This document shows positions 24,648-35,810 of a DNA stretch of 64,000 bases, one piece after another; position 1 is the first letter of the stretch, and every line of letters begins with the position of its first letter. Below the pieces are notes generated by a model. The model made no database searches, was not told where the DNA came from, and was given only the letters and a program-made list of their open reading frames with translations. The stretch is from Corallococcus macrosporus. Lineage in GTDB: Bacteria; Myxococcota; Myxococcia; Myxococcales; Myxococcaceae. Both the position numbers and the translations under genes were made by a program. The stretch is from positions 62,001 through 126,000 of the forward strand of contig NZ_JAFIMU010000012.1 of assembly GCF_017302985.1 (NCBI RefSeq), written 5' to 3'.

Positions 24648-25359
24648 GGCGGGCCTGGTCGCGCTCCTCGCGACCCTGACGTCTGGCTGTGGGGCGACGC
24701 GCCCCATCCCTGGGGTCGTTCAGGGCTCCACGGGGGACGCATTGGCGAGCATCCCAGGCCCCATGCCCGCCTTCGGCCCATTTGATTCGTTTTCGGATGC
24801 CCTGCAGGCCGCGTGTCCGCTCATCCTGGGCAAGCCGCAAGCCACTGCGGGCAGACCCACAGGACAGAACTTCCAGCTGCGCTGGCGCCTCTCTCGCGAG
24901 TACTGCGCCTGGCTCTATTACACGCCGGACCGGAAGTACGAGATGAGCATGCTCGCGGCTGGCGCGTTGCATGACGATCCCCAGAAGCGCACCTGTGCTC
25001 TTCCCGCGACGGTGGACGACGCGCGCTACGCACCAGGGAGCCTGGGTTACGTTTTCGTCCTCCACAACCATCCCTACGACAATGTGTTGTCGGACCGCGA
25101 CATCCGGTTCATCGTCGACATGGCGGCCGAGCACGGTGTGACCGTGACGACGCATGCGGGTGAGGTTCCACTCTCCATCGTCGCCTTCTTCTCCCTCTCC
25201 GATAGCCTTGAGCATCCACCGTGTGACGGGTTCTTCCAGTACATCCCCGCGACCGGAGAGTTGTTGCGGTGGCTTCGAGGCGACGACGGATGGGGACGAC
25301 AGGTCATTGGTCGGGTGGAGTGGCTGGACGGCACGCGCTATCGCATCGTGCGCGAATAG
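24631..25359 (+). CDS. Lipoprotein with JAMM/RadC-like motif
   Basis: Starts GTG-ATG (24631 or 24634), inside the 3' end of the HlyD-like gene. It has a lipoprotein signal peptide with lipobox LTSGC (Cys19 from the ATG). The soluble part carries LHNHPYDNVLSDRDIRFI, close to the HxHP...SxxD zinc motif of JAMM/RadC proteins but one residue shorter between the second His and the Ser. Glu103 could be the upstream Glu. If real, this would be a lipid-anchored metalloprotease-like domain outside the cytoplasm. I cannot name the family with certainty. Confidence 0.65.
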   Translation: MMRCREAGLVALLATLTSGCGATRPIPGVVQGSTGDALASIPGPMPAFGPFDSFSDALQAACPLILGKPQATAGRPTGQNFQLRWRLSREYCAWLYYTPDRKYEMSMLAAGALHDDPQKRTCALPATVDDARYAPGSLGYVFVLHNHPYDNVLSDRDIRFIVDMAAEHGVTVTTHAGEVPLSIVAFFSLSDSLEHPPCDGFFQYIPATGELLRWLRGDDGWGRQVIGRVEWLDGTRYRIVRE

Positions 25360-25393
25360 GGACACGGGCCTTCGTGACGGAGAATCGCGGACG

Positions 25394-25957
25394 ATGAAGC
25401 CACGTGCGTCACTGCTGCTGATGGGGCTTGCCGTCGTCGGATGTGCTCGCGCGTTCGTCGCGGGCACTGCTCCGGTGCAGGATGACCGCTCTATCGTCTT
25501 CCCCCAGTTCTTCGAACAGGCCCCCGTCCAGGTCGGTGCGGCGGACACGCTTTTCGTCATCGATGGGACCGTGCTCCGGGCCCTGTCCCTGGCGGCGGAT
25601 GACTTCCTGCCTCCGGAGCGGCCCGATACAGCGTGCGCTGACCGACGCGCCTCTCATGTCTTCAGGGTCACCCAGCGCGAAGACATCGTCTTCATCCGCA
25701 TCGATGTGGACCCCGCGGCCTGCGGCGGCGCACGGCAGGGACTTGATTCTGGAGTGCGGTACGCCATCAGCCGAGATGGCCGCATCCTCCGGCGCGTCCT
25801 GGACGGCATGGAGCAGTACATCCCCACCACGGATGGCGGTGTCATGGAGAAGGCTGCGCCTGGCGTCTCGCCATCCTTCGACCCTGCGCACCCGCGTCCC
25901 CTGCCCTTCCTGGACGCCTCCAGGGACGCAGGCGGGCCTGACGCTCACGCGCCCTGA
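25394..25957 (+). CDS. Hypothetical lipoprotein, 187 residues
   Basis: An ATG start at 25394 follows GGAG. The product has a lipoprotein signal peptide with lipobox VVGC and a beta-rich soluble part with no motif I recognise, ending in a Pro/Asp-rich tail. It lies 34 bases after the JAMM-like lipoprotein gene on the same strand, so the HlyD-like gene and the two lipoproteins probably form one transcript. Its last 13 bases overlap the end of the convergent mrfB gene. Confidence 0.65.
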   Translation: MKPRASLLLMGLAVVGCARAFVAGTAPVQDDRSIVFPQFFEQAPVQVGAADTLFVIDGTVLRALSLAADDFLPPERPDTACADRRASHVFRVTQREDIVFIRIDVDPAACGGARQGLDSGVRYAISRDGRILRRVLDGMEQYIPTTDGGVMEKAAPGVSPSFDPAHPRPLPFLDASRDAGGPDAHAP

Positions 25958-27498
25958 CGCGAGAGCCGGCGCTCCAGGCGTTCCAGCCGGAGCTGGTGGT
26001 CCGCGGGAACCTCCACCGGGGCCGCCAGCCGCGCGTGGTACAGGGCCCGGGGCAGGTCCTTGAGGGAGTGCTCGTAGAGCTTCGTCAGCGACAGGTGCAG
26101 CACCGCGCCCTGGCCGGGCTTCGCGAACGTGAGCGCTCGCTGCAAATGCGCCACCGCCGTCTCGCAGTCGCCGGCACGGCGGCACAGGCGCGAGGCCAGC
26201 ACCAGTGCTTCGATTCCCACCGGACCTCCGCTCTCCGCGGCGGCCTTCGCGAAGGTCAGCGCCCGCTCCGCGTCCCCTGCCCTTTCCGCCACCTGCGCGA
26301 AGCCGAGCAGATCCCTCGGGTCCTGGTGCTCCGTGCCTTCCGACTGGAAGCGGCGCACCAGATCGCCCATCAGCGCCGCCAGCAGAAGGATGTCCTTCTG
26401 GTTGTGCTCCAGCACCGGCACCAGCTCCGACCCGTCCGTGCCGCGCAGGAAGCGGAAGTACAGCTCGGGGATCTGCGAACCGTCCACGTCCCCGACCCGG
26501 TGATGCCCCAGCACCTTCGACTCCAGGTGCACGAGCCGGGCGCCCTCGCCCCGGTGCTTGAACACGCGCCGCGCGCAGTGCAGCAGGTCCAGGTGCGGCA
26601 GCTCCTTCGGCACCGGCACCCGGTTGAGCACGAAGCGCGTGCGGAGCAACGGCCAGTCGAAGCTCTTGCCGTTGTACGTGACCAGGCAGGACGACGACGC
26701 CATGCGCTCGGCCAGCAGGCGCAGCATGGGCGCCTCCTCCCCCATGCGCCGCAGGAAGAGCTGCTGCACGCGCATGGAGCGGCCCTCGAACCACCCCAGG
26801 CCCACCAGGAACGGCACCGTGCCCGTGCCTCCCGCGAGCCCCGTCGTCTCCGTGTCCAGCATCAGCATCCGCGTGAAGTCCACCGACTCCAGCTCCGGAT
26901 GCAGCGCGAGCCCCGCCACCAGCCGCGCCTCCACGTCGAGCGCCGCCGCGACCGGCGCGATGCCGTGGCGGTGCTCTGGCGAGTACACCTGCTCAGCGAC
27001 GTGCACCGTGCCGTGTGGTGTGGACCGCGCCTCCACCGGCAACGCCCGGGGCTCGGGGACCGGCTCCACCGCCCTCCGAGCCGACGCCGTGCCCTGACGC
27101 TCCGCCCAGAACGACAGCATCTGGCGCAGCGCTTCCACCCGCGGATCCGGGACACCGGGCTCCGCAATCCCACCCCGCTTCGCCGCGAACCGCCGCCGCG
27201 CCTCCTCGCGCAGGTCCACGAGCCCGCTCGAGCGCCCGACCTCTGCCGAGGGGATGTTCTCCGGCGGTGTCACCTCGACGGCGGGCTCACCCTCCCCGTC
27301 CATCGACAGGCGCTTGCGCAGCGCCTGCACCAGCACCTCCGCGACGGTCGTCGTCCCCGCCTCTTCCGCCGACGGAACCCGAGGCGCCTCCACCGCCGGT
27401 GTCTCCACCACGGGAGCCACCACGGTGTTCACGGGCGCCCGGGCCTGACTGCCGGGGCCCGCGCTGCTGAGTCGGGACAGCTTGCGCTTCAGGTCCAT
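25945..27498 (-). CDS. mrfB: MrfB/YprB-type DEDD exonuclease with TPR tail
   Basis: Ribonuclease-H-like exonuclease domain of the YprB family: MLDTETTGL (Asp215, Glu217), SCLVTYNGKSFDWPLL, HLDLLHCARRVF and a terminal HNQKDILLL, a DEDDh-type arrangement. The first 200 residues are a low-complexity, disordered extension. TPR-like helices follow the nuclease (residues about 400-517). In Bacillus subtilis MrfA (YprA helicase) and MrfB (YprB exonuclease) act together in UvrABC-independent repair of mitomycin C damage. Here the helicase gene lies immediately upstream on the same strand with a 16-base gap, which supports the assignment. Confidence 0.88.
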   Translation of the reverse strand: MDLKRKLSRLSSAGPGSQARAPVNTVVAPVVETPAVEAPRVPSAEEAGTTTVAEVLVQALRKRLSMDGEGEPAVEVTPPENIPSAEVGRSSGLVDLREEARRRFAAKRGGIAEPGVPDPRVEALRQMLSFWAERQGTASARRAVEPVPEPRALPVEARSTPHGTVHVAEQVYSPEHRHGIAPVAAALDVEARLVAGLALHPELESVDFTRMLMLDTETTGLAGGTGTVPFLVGLGWFEGRSMRVQQLFLRRMGEEAPMLRLLAERMASSSCLVTYNGKSFDWPLLRTRFVLNRVPVPKELPHLDLLHCARRVFKHRGEGARLVHLESKVLGHHRVGDVDGSQIPELYFRFLRGTDGSELVPVLEHNQKDILLLAALMGDLVRRFQSEGTEHQDPRDLLGFAQVAERAGDAERALTFAKAAAESGGPVGIEALVLASRLCRRAGDCETAVAHLQRALTFAKPGQGAVLHLSLTKLYEHSLKDLPRALYHARLAAPVEVPADHQLRLERLERRLSRQGA

Positions 27499-27514
27499 GC
27501 GCCGTCCGTGCTCC

Positions 27515-29935
<2,421 letters not shown>

Positions 29936-30121
29936 AGGGCCGGCCACTGTACAGACGTGTACCCGGAAGGACAACGCGCGTCAGGACCTGTCGCGCCGGT
30001 CCCCGAGGAAGCGACCACCCACCCTCCAGCGGGGTGGTAGCCCGGCCCCGGACGCCTACCTGGACCGACGGCCCCACAAGCCTCGACGCGCGTCCCGGGT
30101 GGACCCTAGTGTCCCGCGCCC

Positions 30122-31369
30122 GTGGCGCTCGCGATCTTCCTCTTCACGTACATCTTCATCGCCGGGGCGAGGCTGCCCTTCGTCAAGCTGGACCGTCCCG
30201 GAGGCGCGCTCTTGGGCGCCACGCTGATGGTCGTCGCCGGGGTCGTCACGCCCGCGGAGGTCTTCGGCCACAGCTCGGACCGGGGCCAGCAGGCCATCGA
30301 CATGGACACCCTCGTCCTGCTGCTGGGGATGATGCTGCTGGCCGTGTACCTGGCGCAGGCGAACTTCTTCCGCGCCGCCGGGGCCAAGGCCCTCAAGGTC
30401 GCGCACACGCCCCGGCTGCTGCTGGTGGCCGTGACGTTCGTGAGCGCGTTCCTGTCCGCGTTCCTCGTCAACGACACCGTGTGCCTGTTCCTCACGCCGC
30501 TGGTGCTGGTGGTGGTGGAGGACGCGCGCCTGCCGCCCGTGCCGTACCTGCTGGCGGTGTGCATGGGCAGCAACAGCGGCTCCGTGGCCACGTTCACCGG
30601 CAACCCGCAGAACATGCTGATTCAAGGCGCGTCCGGCCTGGGCTACGCGCGGTTCGCCGCGTACATGGCGCTGCCCGCGGTGCTGTCCACCGCCATCGTC
30701 GCCGTGGCGCTCCTGTACCTCTTCCGCAAGGAGCTGCCGGCCGCGCGCTTCGACACGCATCCGCCCCCGCTGGAGGTGGACCGCCGGCTGCTCGCGCTGG
30801 GACTGGGGAGCCTCCTGGGCGTGGTGGTGGCGTTCTTCGCGGGCCTGCCCATGAGCTGGAGCGCGCTCGCGGGCGGCGTGCTGGTGATGTCGCTGTCCGG
30901 CCACGACTCGCGCGAGGCGCTGGAGCGCGTGGACTGGGTGCTGCTGCTCTTCTTCGCCAGCCTCTTCATCGTCGTGCACGGGGTGAACAAGGCGGGCTGG
31001 GCGGAGGAGATCCGCCAGCTGTTCTCCCCGCTGATGGCCGGGCCGCCGTGGCGCGAGACGCTGGGCTTCGCGGGCCTCACGCTCGTGGCGTCCAACCTCT
31101 TCAGCAACGTGCCCTTCGTGATGCTCGCGCGCGCGTGGGTGCCGGCGATGCAGGAGCCGGAGCTGGCGTGGCACGTGCTGGCGCTGGGCTCCACGCTGGC
31201 GGGCAACCTCACGCTGGTGGGCAGCGTGGCGAACCTCATCGTCTTCGAGGCCGCGCGCGGCAAGGTCCGGATGGGCTTCGTGGACTACCTGCGCGTCGGC
31301 GTGCCCGTGACGCTGATCAGCTTCGCCGTGGGGCTGGGCGTGCTCCTGGCCGAGCACGCCCTCTTCTAG
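30122..31369 (+). CDS. ArsB/NhaD-superfamily anion or cation transporter
   Basis: A 415-residue integral membrane protein with about 11 helices and the features of the ArsB/NhaD/citrate-transporter superfamily: a helix-hairpin with SAFLVNDTVCLFLTPL and SVATFTGNPQNMLI in the first half, and SNLFSNVPFVML and GNLTLVGSVANLIV in the second half. This is the inverted repeat typical of the fold. The substrate could be a dicarboxylate, arsenite or Na+/H+ and is not decidable from sequence alone. The start is a GTG without a strong ribosome-binding site. The gene stands alone, divergent from mrfA and convergent on the next gene. Confidence 0.85.
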   Translation: MALAIFLFTYIFIAGARLPFVKLDRPGGALLGATLMVVAGVVTPAEVFGHSSDRGQQAIDMDTLVLLLGMMLLAVYLAQANFFRAAGAKALKVAHTPRLLLVAVTFVSAFLSAFLVNDTVCLFLTPLVLVVVEDARLPPVPYLLAVCMGSNSGSVATFTGNPQNMLIQGASGLGYARFAAYMALPAVLSTAIVAVALLYLFRKELPAARFDTHPPPLEVDRRLLALGLGSLLGVVVAFFAGLPMSWSALAGGVLVMSLSGHDSREALERVDWVLLLFFASLFIVVHGVNKAGWAEEIRQLFSPLMAGPPWRETLGFAGLTLVASNLFSNVPFVMLARAWVPAMQEPELAWHVLALGSTLAGNLTLVGSVANLIVFEAARGKVRMGFVDYLRVGVPVTLISFAVGLGVLLAEHALF

Positions 31370-31386
31370 ACCGACGACTCGTTGCC

Positions 31387-32013
31387 TCAGCTACGCTCGA
31401 CCAGGACGCCGTCTCCGTGCGCAGCGACCGAGACGTAGAAGGCGCGGAGCTTCTTGAAGAGCCCCTCGACAAAACTCCTCACCTCTTCCGTCGGCTCAAT
31501 CCCGGAGTGCTTGTAGATATCGGGCGATTCTCCTACGGGAGGGCAGTGCCTCCATACGGACTCGAAGGGGAGCTCCTGCAACATGCGAGCGATGCGCTCC
31601 ACCGTCTCCGGCCGCGTGTAGCGCAGAGGGACATCCTGTCCCGAGAGAACGTGCTCGGCGATGATGGCCTCACCCAGAATCGCCATGTCGGCCAGGGTGT
31701 CCGCTTCCGTGCCCGGCTCGTCCCTCCGGTGTGCTGACAGGAAGAAGTGGAGCAGGTCCCAGTCCCGAGCGAGAAACAGGTTGAGCGTTCTCAGGTCGGG
31801 GCGCACCCGACGGAGCTCGAGCACGAGCTCCCAGAGCGTGCGTTCGTCGGGCTCCATCGGCATGCGGCGCGAGGCCTCGCGGAGCTCCAGCTTGGGGTCC
31901 CCGAACATGCGTATGGCCATGAAGAGGATGGAGCCAACGGCCACGTCCGTCCGGGCCACCTCCAGCAGCACGGAGGATGCAGGAACGGCCTGATAAGTCA
32001 TGTCGAATCCCAT
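31387..32013 (-). CDS. DUF1877 (YfbM)-like protein
   Basis: The 208-residue cytoplasmic product starts MGFDMTYQAVP and has LFLARDWDLLHFFLSAHR followed by AILGEAIIAEHVLSGQDVPL then RYTRPETVERIARMLQEL. This order matches the DUF1877/YfbM family (a W..LH..L block followed by Y.TPEEV..IA..L), although divergent. Function of the family is unknown. A GGGGGGAACC sequence precedes the ATG. It stands alone between the transporter and a lipoprotein gene. Confidence 0.55.
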   Translation of the reverse strand: MGFDMTYQAVPASSVLLEVARTDVAVGSILFMAIRMFGDPKLELREASRRMPMEPDERTLWELVLELRRVRPDLRTLNLFLARDWDLLHFFLSAHRRDEPGTEADTLADMAILGEAIIAEHVLSGQDVPLRYTRPETVERIARMLQELPFESVWRHCPPVGESPDIYKHSGIEPTEEVRSFVEGLFKKLRAFYVSVAAHGDGVLVERS

Positions 32014-32160
32014 GGTTCCCCCCAGCTGCGCGGTACGCGCGGCGTCGTACGCGCGGTCAGCGTACCGGCGCTGACTCAGGAGGCAGCGCTCGGGGCGCGA
32101 AGGGAGTCAACAGGCTGACAGCAGCGGGAGAATGCCCGCCTCAGCCCAGGCCGGCCCCAG

Positions 32161-32185
32161 AACCTGTCCGACAGTCGGACAGGTT
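32161..32185. repeat. Perfect 25-base palindrome
   Basis: AACCTGTCCGAC, one central A, then GTCGGACAGGTT: two perfect 12-base arms. It lies 6 bases after the stop codon of the lipoprotein gene at 32192 and upstream of the DUF1877-like gene. It could act as a terminator, or be a copy of a dispersed palindromic element. There is no T-tract. Confidence 0.75.
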
Positions 32186-32191
32186 CTTGGC

Positions 32192-33031
32192 TCAGGGATC
32201 CGGATCCGGCAGCTCGCCCGGAGGCAGCTGACGCTCGGGCGGCGTGGGCGCGGCAGCCGGCGCGGGCGCCGGGGTGACGGCGGAGGGCACGGTGTCCGGC
32301 GCGGCGTTGCCGGTGGGGGCCGAGCCCTTGCGGTTCGCGGGCGTCAGGTCCTTCACGAACATGTCCGCGACCTTGTCCAGCAGCTCCGTCATGGCCAGGC
32401 GGAACAGCTCCGGCTCCTTGCCGACCTTGAACGGATCCAGGTGCGGGGCCTTCTGCTCCACCGCGTCCAGGTCGAACGGCCGGCGCCACAGCTCCGAGCG
32501 CCCGTCCAGCCGGAACATGCGCCCGTAACCCTTGAGGTAGGCCCCCGCGTGGCCATCCTCGCTGCGCATGCCGAAGTCCTGGATGACGAACTCCACGACG
32601 GTGTCCGCGCCCAGCGGGGCCATCAGGTCGTAGTCCGGCGCGTTCGCGGGCACCTCCTCCACGAGGAAGCTCTCCAGCGCGGAGGCCACCCGGGCCGGAT
32701 CCACCGCGTCCGTCCACGGGGCCTCTTCCGGCAGGCGCGACAGGGTGGTGACGCGCAGGCGTTCGGAGAGCTCGAAGCGCGTGACGGCCTGCTGGAGCTT
32801 CACGGTGAGCCGGCGGTCCGCCTCCTTGGGCTCCAGCTTCTTGAGCTTGTCGGAGTACGCGCTGTCCTCCTGGAACACGCGGCTCTTGGGGCCCGCGCCA
32901 TCCTCGATGCGGGAAATGAAGGCGGGCCGCTGGACCCGGTCCAGGTCCGCGCCGGACAGACGCTGCGACGCGCACCCGGCGGTGAAGGCGATGAGGACTG
33001 CCGCGAAAAGGAGTCTTCGGCTTCGCACCAT
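32192..33031 (-). CDS. Hypothetical lipoprotein, 279 residues
   Basis: It has a lipoprotein signal peptide (VRSRRLLFAAVLIAFTAGC). A soluble alpha/beta domain follows with GADTVVEFVIQDFGMR and YLKGYGRMFRLDGRSELW, a pattern seen in outer-membrane-associated lipoproteins of unknown role. The C-terminal 50 residues are Pro/Ala-rich and probably disordered. It is divergent from the MshEN-domain gene with 90 bases between starts, and followed by a 25-base palindrome. Family not recognised. Confidence 0.65.
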   Translation of the reverse strand: MVRSRRLLFAAVLIAFTAGCASQRLSGADLDRVQRPAFISRIEDGAGPKSRVFQEDSAYSDKLKKLEPKEADRRLTVKLQQAVTRFELSERLRVTTLSRLPEEAPWTDAVDPARVASALESFLVEEVPANAPDYDLMAPLGADTVVEFVIQDFGMRSEDGHAGAYLKGYGRMFRLDGRSELWRRPFDLDAVEQKAPHLDPFKVGKEPELFRLAMTELLDKVADMFVKDLTPANRKGSAPTGNAAPDTVPSAVTPAPAPAAAPTPPERQLPPGELPDPDP

Positions 33032-33121
33032 GAGCCCAGGCTAACCCATCCCCGCCCCCCTGGCCTGTTTGCGACCCACCGAAAGCCTGGGGGGCGTCCG
33101 GCGCTGCTATGCTGCCCGGCC

Positions 33122-33877
33122 GTGAATCCTCCCCCTTCTGTTCCTCCCGGCCCGGGCCCCAACCGCAAGCGGCGGCTGGGAGAAATCCTGATGGACGCCG
33201 GCCTGCTCACCGAAACCCAGCTCCGCAGCGCGCTCGCCGAGCAGCGCAAGTGGGGCGGCCGGCTGGGCCTCACGCTGGTGCAGATGGGCGTCGTGGACGA
33301 AAGCTCCATGGTGCACGCCCTGTCGCGGCAGCTGGCCATCCCCACGGTGGACCTGGACACGCACGTCCCCGTCCCCCCCGCCCTCCAGGCCCTGCGCGTG
33401 GACATCGCCGAGCGCTACACCGTCTTCCCCATCGCCTACGAGCCCGGCGGCAAGACGCTCACGGTGGCCACGTCGGATCCGACCAACGTGGAGTCCCTCC
33501 AGGAGCTGGCCTTCCACTCCGGCCAGAAGCTCCAGGTGGTGGTGGCGACCGCGTCCTCCATCGAGCGCGCCATCCGGCACCACTACCACGGTGAGATCAC
33601 CTCCACGGCCGCCACGCCGCTGAGCTTCGGCATGGACGAGGCCACCTTCGAGCTGGCCCCGCCGCAGGCCGAAAGCGCCCCTCCCCCGCGCGCCCCCACG
33701 CCGCCGCCGGTGGTGCGCGACGCGGAGCTGGCGTCGAAGGTGGAGGCGCTCACGCAGCAGGTGGCGGACCTGGAGCGCATGGTGGCGCAGCAGGCCCGCG
33801 TGATGCGCGCGATGATGGATGCGCTGGAGGCCCGGGGCGCGCTGACCCGCGAGGAGGTCCAGGCGAAGGCCCGGTGA
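33122..33877 (+). CDS. Stand-alone MshEN (GspE N-terminal) domain protein, predicted c-di-GMP receptor
   Basis: Starts at a GTG. Residues 18-41 and 47-70 are two consecutive 24-residue motifs of the form RLGxxL..G.......L...L..Q, separated by exactly five residues (RKWGG). This is the c-di-GMP-binding signature described for MshEN domains. The rest of the domain (to about 155) matches the N-terminal part of GspE/PilB ATPases, but no ATPase follows. Instead there are a Pro-rich linker and a terminal coiled coil (VEALTQQVADLERMVAQQ). The gene ends 7 bases before a VgrG-like gene, suggesting an operon and a possible regulatory link to type VI secretion. Confidence 0.75.
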   Translation: MNPPPSVPPGPGPNRKRRLGEILMDAGLLTETQLRSALAEQRKWGGRLGLTLVQMGVVDESSMVHALSRQLAIPTVDLDTHVPVPPALQALRVDIAERYTVFPIAYEPGGKTLTVATSDPTNVESLQELAFHSGQKLQVVVATASSIERAIRHHYHGEITSTAATPLSFGMDEATFELAPPQAESAPPPRAPTPPPVVRDAELASKVEALTQQVADLERMVAQQARVMRAMMDALEARGALTREEVQAKAR

Positions 33878-33884
33878 TCACGGC

Positions 33885-35810
33885 ATGACGCTCCCCTTCT
33901 CCGAAAAGCTGAAGCTGGAGCTGACCGTCACCGCGGGCGAGCAGCCGTACGTCATCCCCGGCGGACAGGTGCGGGACTTCTCGCTGCGGATGACGCCCGC
34001 GGGCTTCCGCTGCTCGCTGACGTTCTGGACGGCGCTGGAGAAGGCGGACGCGGCGCTGTTCACCGCGTTCTGCAAGCCGGACCTGGTGCGGGTGCGGCTG
34101 GCGCTGTCCGCCGTGTTCGACCCGCCGCCCGCGCCGCTGGTGGTGCAGGGCATCGTCACGGAGAAGCGCGTCAGCGGCACCGCGCACGGCAACAAGGACA
34201 GCGTGGCGGTGGCCTTCCGCCAGTACACGGTGACCTTCGAGGACCCCGCGCGGGTGCTCTGGACGCAGCACCGCCCGGTGGAACTGCACACGGCGAAGAA
34301 GCTGTCGGACCTGCTGGACGCGCACAAGCCCGGCGGCCTGCTGCTCACCTACGACTGGGACGCGCTGGAAGAGAAGCACGCGATGGTGTGCCTGGGCATC
34401 GGCGACGACCACCCGGCCGCCAGCTTCTACGACTTCGTCCTCTGGTTCGTGGACACGCGCGGCGGCGTGCTCACGTACGACAGCCCCAAGGACACGTACA
34501 CCTTCTCCGCGAAGAAGCCGGCCACGGGCACCGTCACCGGGCTCAGCCGCAAGCACGTGGCGCGCGTGGACGTGGAGATGCCGCCGGTCATCCGCCACAG
34601 CGCGCGGGTGCTCAACGGCTTCGGCGCGGGCGCCACCACGGTGGCGCTGGAGCAGTCCCAGGCGGTGGCGGGCATCCAGCACGACGTGCTCGTGCGCACG
34701 CCCATCGCGGCGGAGGCGGAGCAGCGTCAGTCGCTGGAGAAGGGACGCCTGCGCGTGAAGAAGCGGCGCCTGCGGCTGACGTTCCTCGACGTGCCGCCCA
34801 TCGCGCTGCATCCGGGCGCGCTGATCAAGCTGGACGGCGCGCGGTGGAGCCCGGGCCTCGTGGGCCTGGGGGAGGACCTGCGCGTGGCGGAGCTGGCCTT
34901 CGACGGCGCGGGGCTCCAGGCCGGTCCGCACGATGGACAGCAGGAGGACATGGAGGGCTACTCGGTCACCCTGTCCGTGCTGCTGGAGCAGAAGTCGGAT
35001 CCGGTGCCGGAGCTGCCCGCGTACCGGCCGCCCCGCTACCCCATCTACGTGGAGGGCAAGGTGCACAGCCCCGGCGGCGAGGCCACGGACCGCATCTACC
35101 TCCAGGTGGACGATCCGAAGACGTCCGTGACGAACTACCGGGTGACCATCCCGCTGTGGAACAAGACGGTGAGCGTGCCGGCGGAGCCCGGCCACTTCCC
35201 GGGGACGTTCTACTTCCCCCCGTACAAGAACGAGCGGGCGCTGGTGGCGCTGCACTTCGACCACGCGGACCTGCACCGCTACCTGGACTGGGGCGAGGGC
35301 GTGCGCATGCCCCAGGACAGCCAGGGCGATCAGCTCCTCTTCGGCAAGAACGGCGAGAACCAGACGGCGCTGACGCACGACTTCCAGGACAACAAGCCGG
35401 TGTGGAACCTGGGGCGGGTGAACTCCAACGACACGGAGGTCATCCGCCTGTCCGAAGGCCATCTCCTCATCCAGACGAAGGAGAACCCCGGCGCCGCGGC
35501 CACCACGCCCACCTATGACGTGACGCCGCAGGTGGAGACGGCCAAGGGCGACCTCACGGCGGGCGTGGACGGCGCGGTGAGCAACGCGACGGCGGCCTAC
35601 AAGGAGTCCACGGCGGCGGTGAACGCGAAGCTGAACGCGGCGACGGAGGAGACGGGCGCGGCCCTCTCCGCCGCGGAGGCCCAGGTGAAGGGCAAGGCCG
35701 CCGAGTCCCGCGCGAAACTCACGGGCGCGCTCAACGGCCTGGACGGCCAGACGGGCGCCCTCGGTGGCGCCGCCGCGGATGCCAAGGCCGCGCTCGCGGG
35801 GCTGAAATGA
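33885..35810 (+). CDS. vgrG: VgrG-like spike protein without beta-helix needle, Ala-rich C-terminal extension
   Basis: The 641-residue product shares a gp27-like N-terminal region and gp5 OB-like region with the VgrG-like protein at 45520: PDLVxVxLxL, a YRHYTVxFxDPARLLWxQHxP-type segment, ASFYDFVxWFVxTRxGV, GHFPGTFYFPPYKNERALVA. It lacks the long beta-helix repeats of classical VgrG. The C-terminal 90 residues are an Ala/Lys/Glu-rich helical extension. The stop codon overlaps the start of the next gene (ATGA), so the long helical protein is made in fixed ratio with it. It probably forms the tip of a type VI tube. Confidence 0.72.
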   Translation: MTLPFSEKLKLELTVTAGEQPYVIPGGQVRDFSLRMTPAGFRCSLTFWTALEKADAALFTAFCKPDLVRVRLALSAVFDPPPAPLVVQGIVTEKRVSGTAHGNKDSVAVAFRQYTVTFEDPARVLWTQHRPVELHTAKKLSDLLDAHKPGGLLLTYDWDALEEKHAMVCLGIGDDHPAASFYDFVLWFVDTRGGVLTYDSPKDTYTFSAKKPATGTVTGLSRKHVARVDVEMPPVIRHSARVLNGFGAGATTVALEQSQAVAGIQHDVLVRTPIAAEAEQRQSLEKGRLRVKKRRLRLTFLDVPPIALHPGALIKLDGARWSPGLVGLGEDLRVAELAFDGAGLQAGPHDGQQEDMEGYSVTLSVLLEQKSDPVPELPAYRPPRYPIYVEGKVHSPGGEATDRIYLQVDDPKTSVTNYRVTIPLWNKTVSVPAEPGHFPGTFYFPPYKNERALVALHFDHADLHRYLDWGEGVRMPQDSQGDQLLFGKNGENQTALTHDFQDNKPVWNLGRVNSNDTEVIRLSEGHLLIQTKENPGAAATTPTYDVTPQVETAKGDLTAGVDGAVSNATAAYKESTAAVNAKLNAATEETGAALSAAEAQVKGKAAESRAKLTGALNGLDGQTGALGGAAADAKAALAGLK

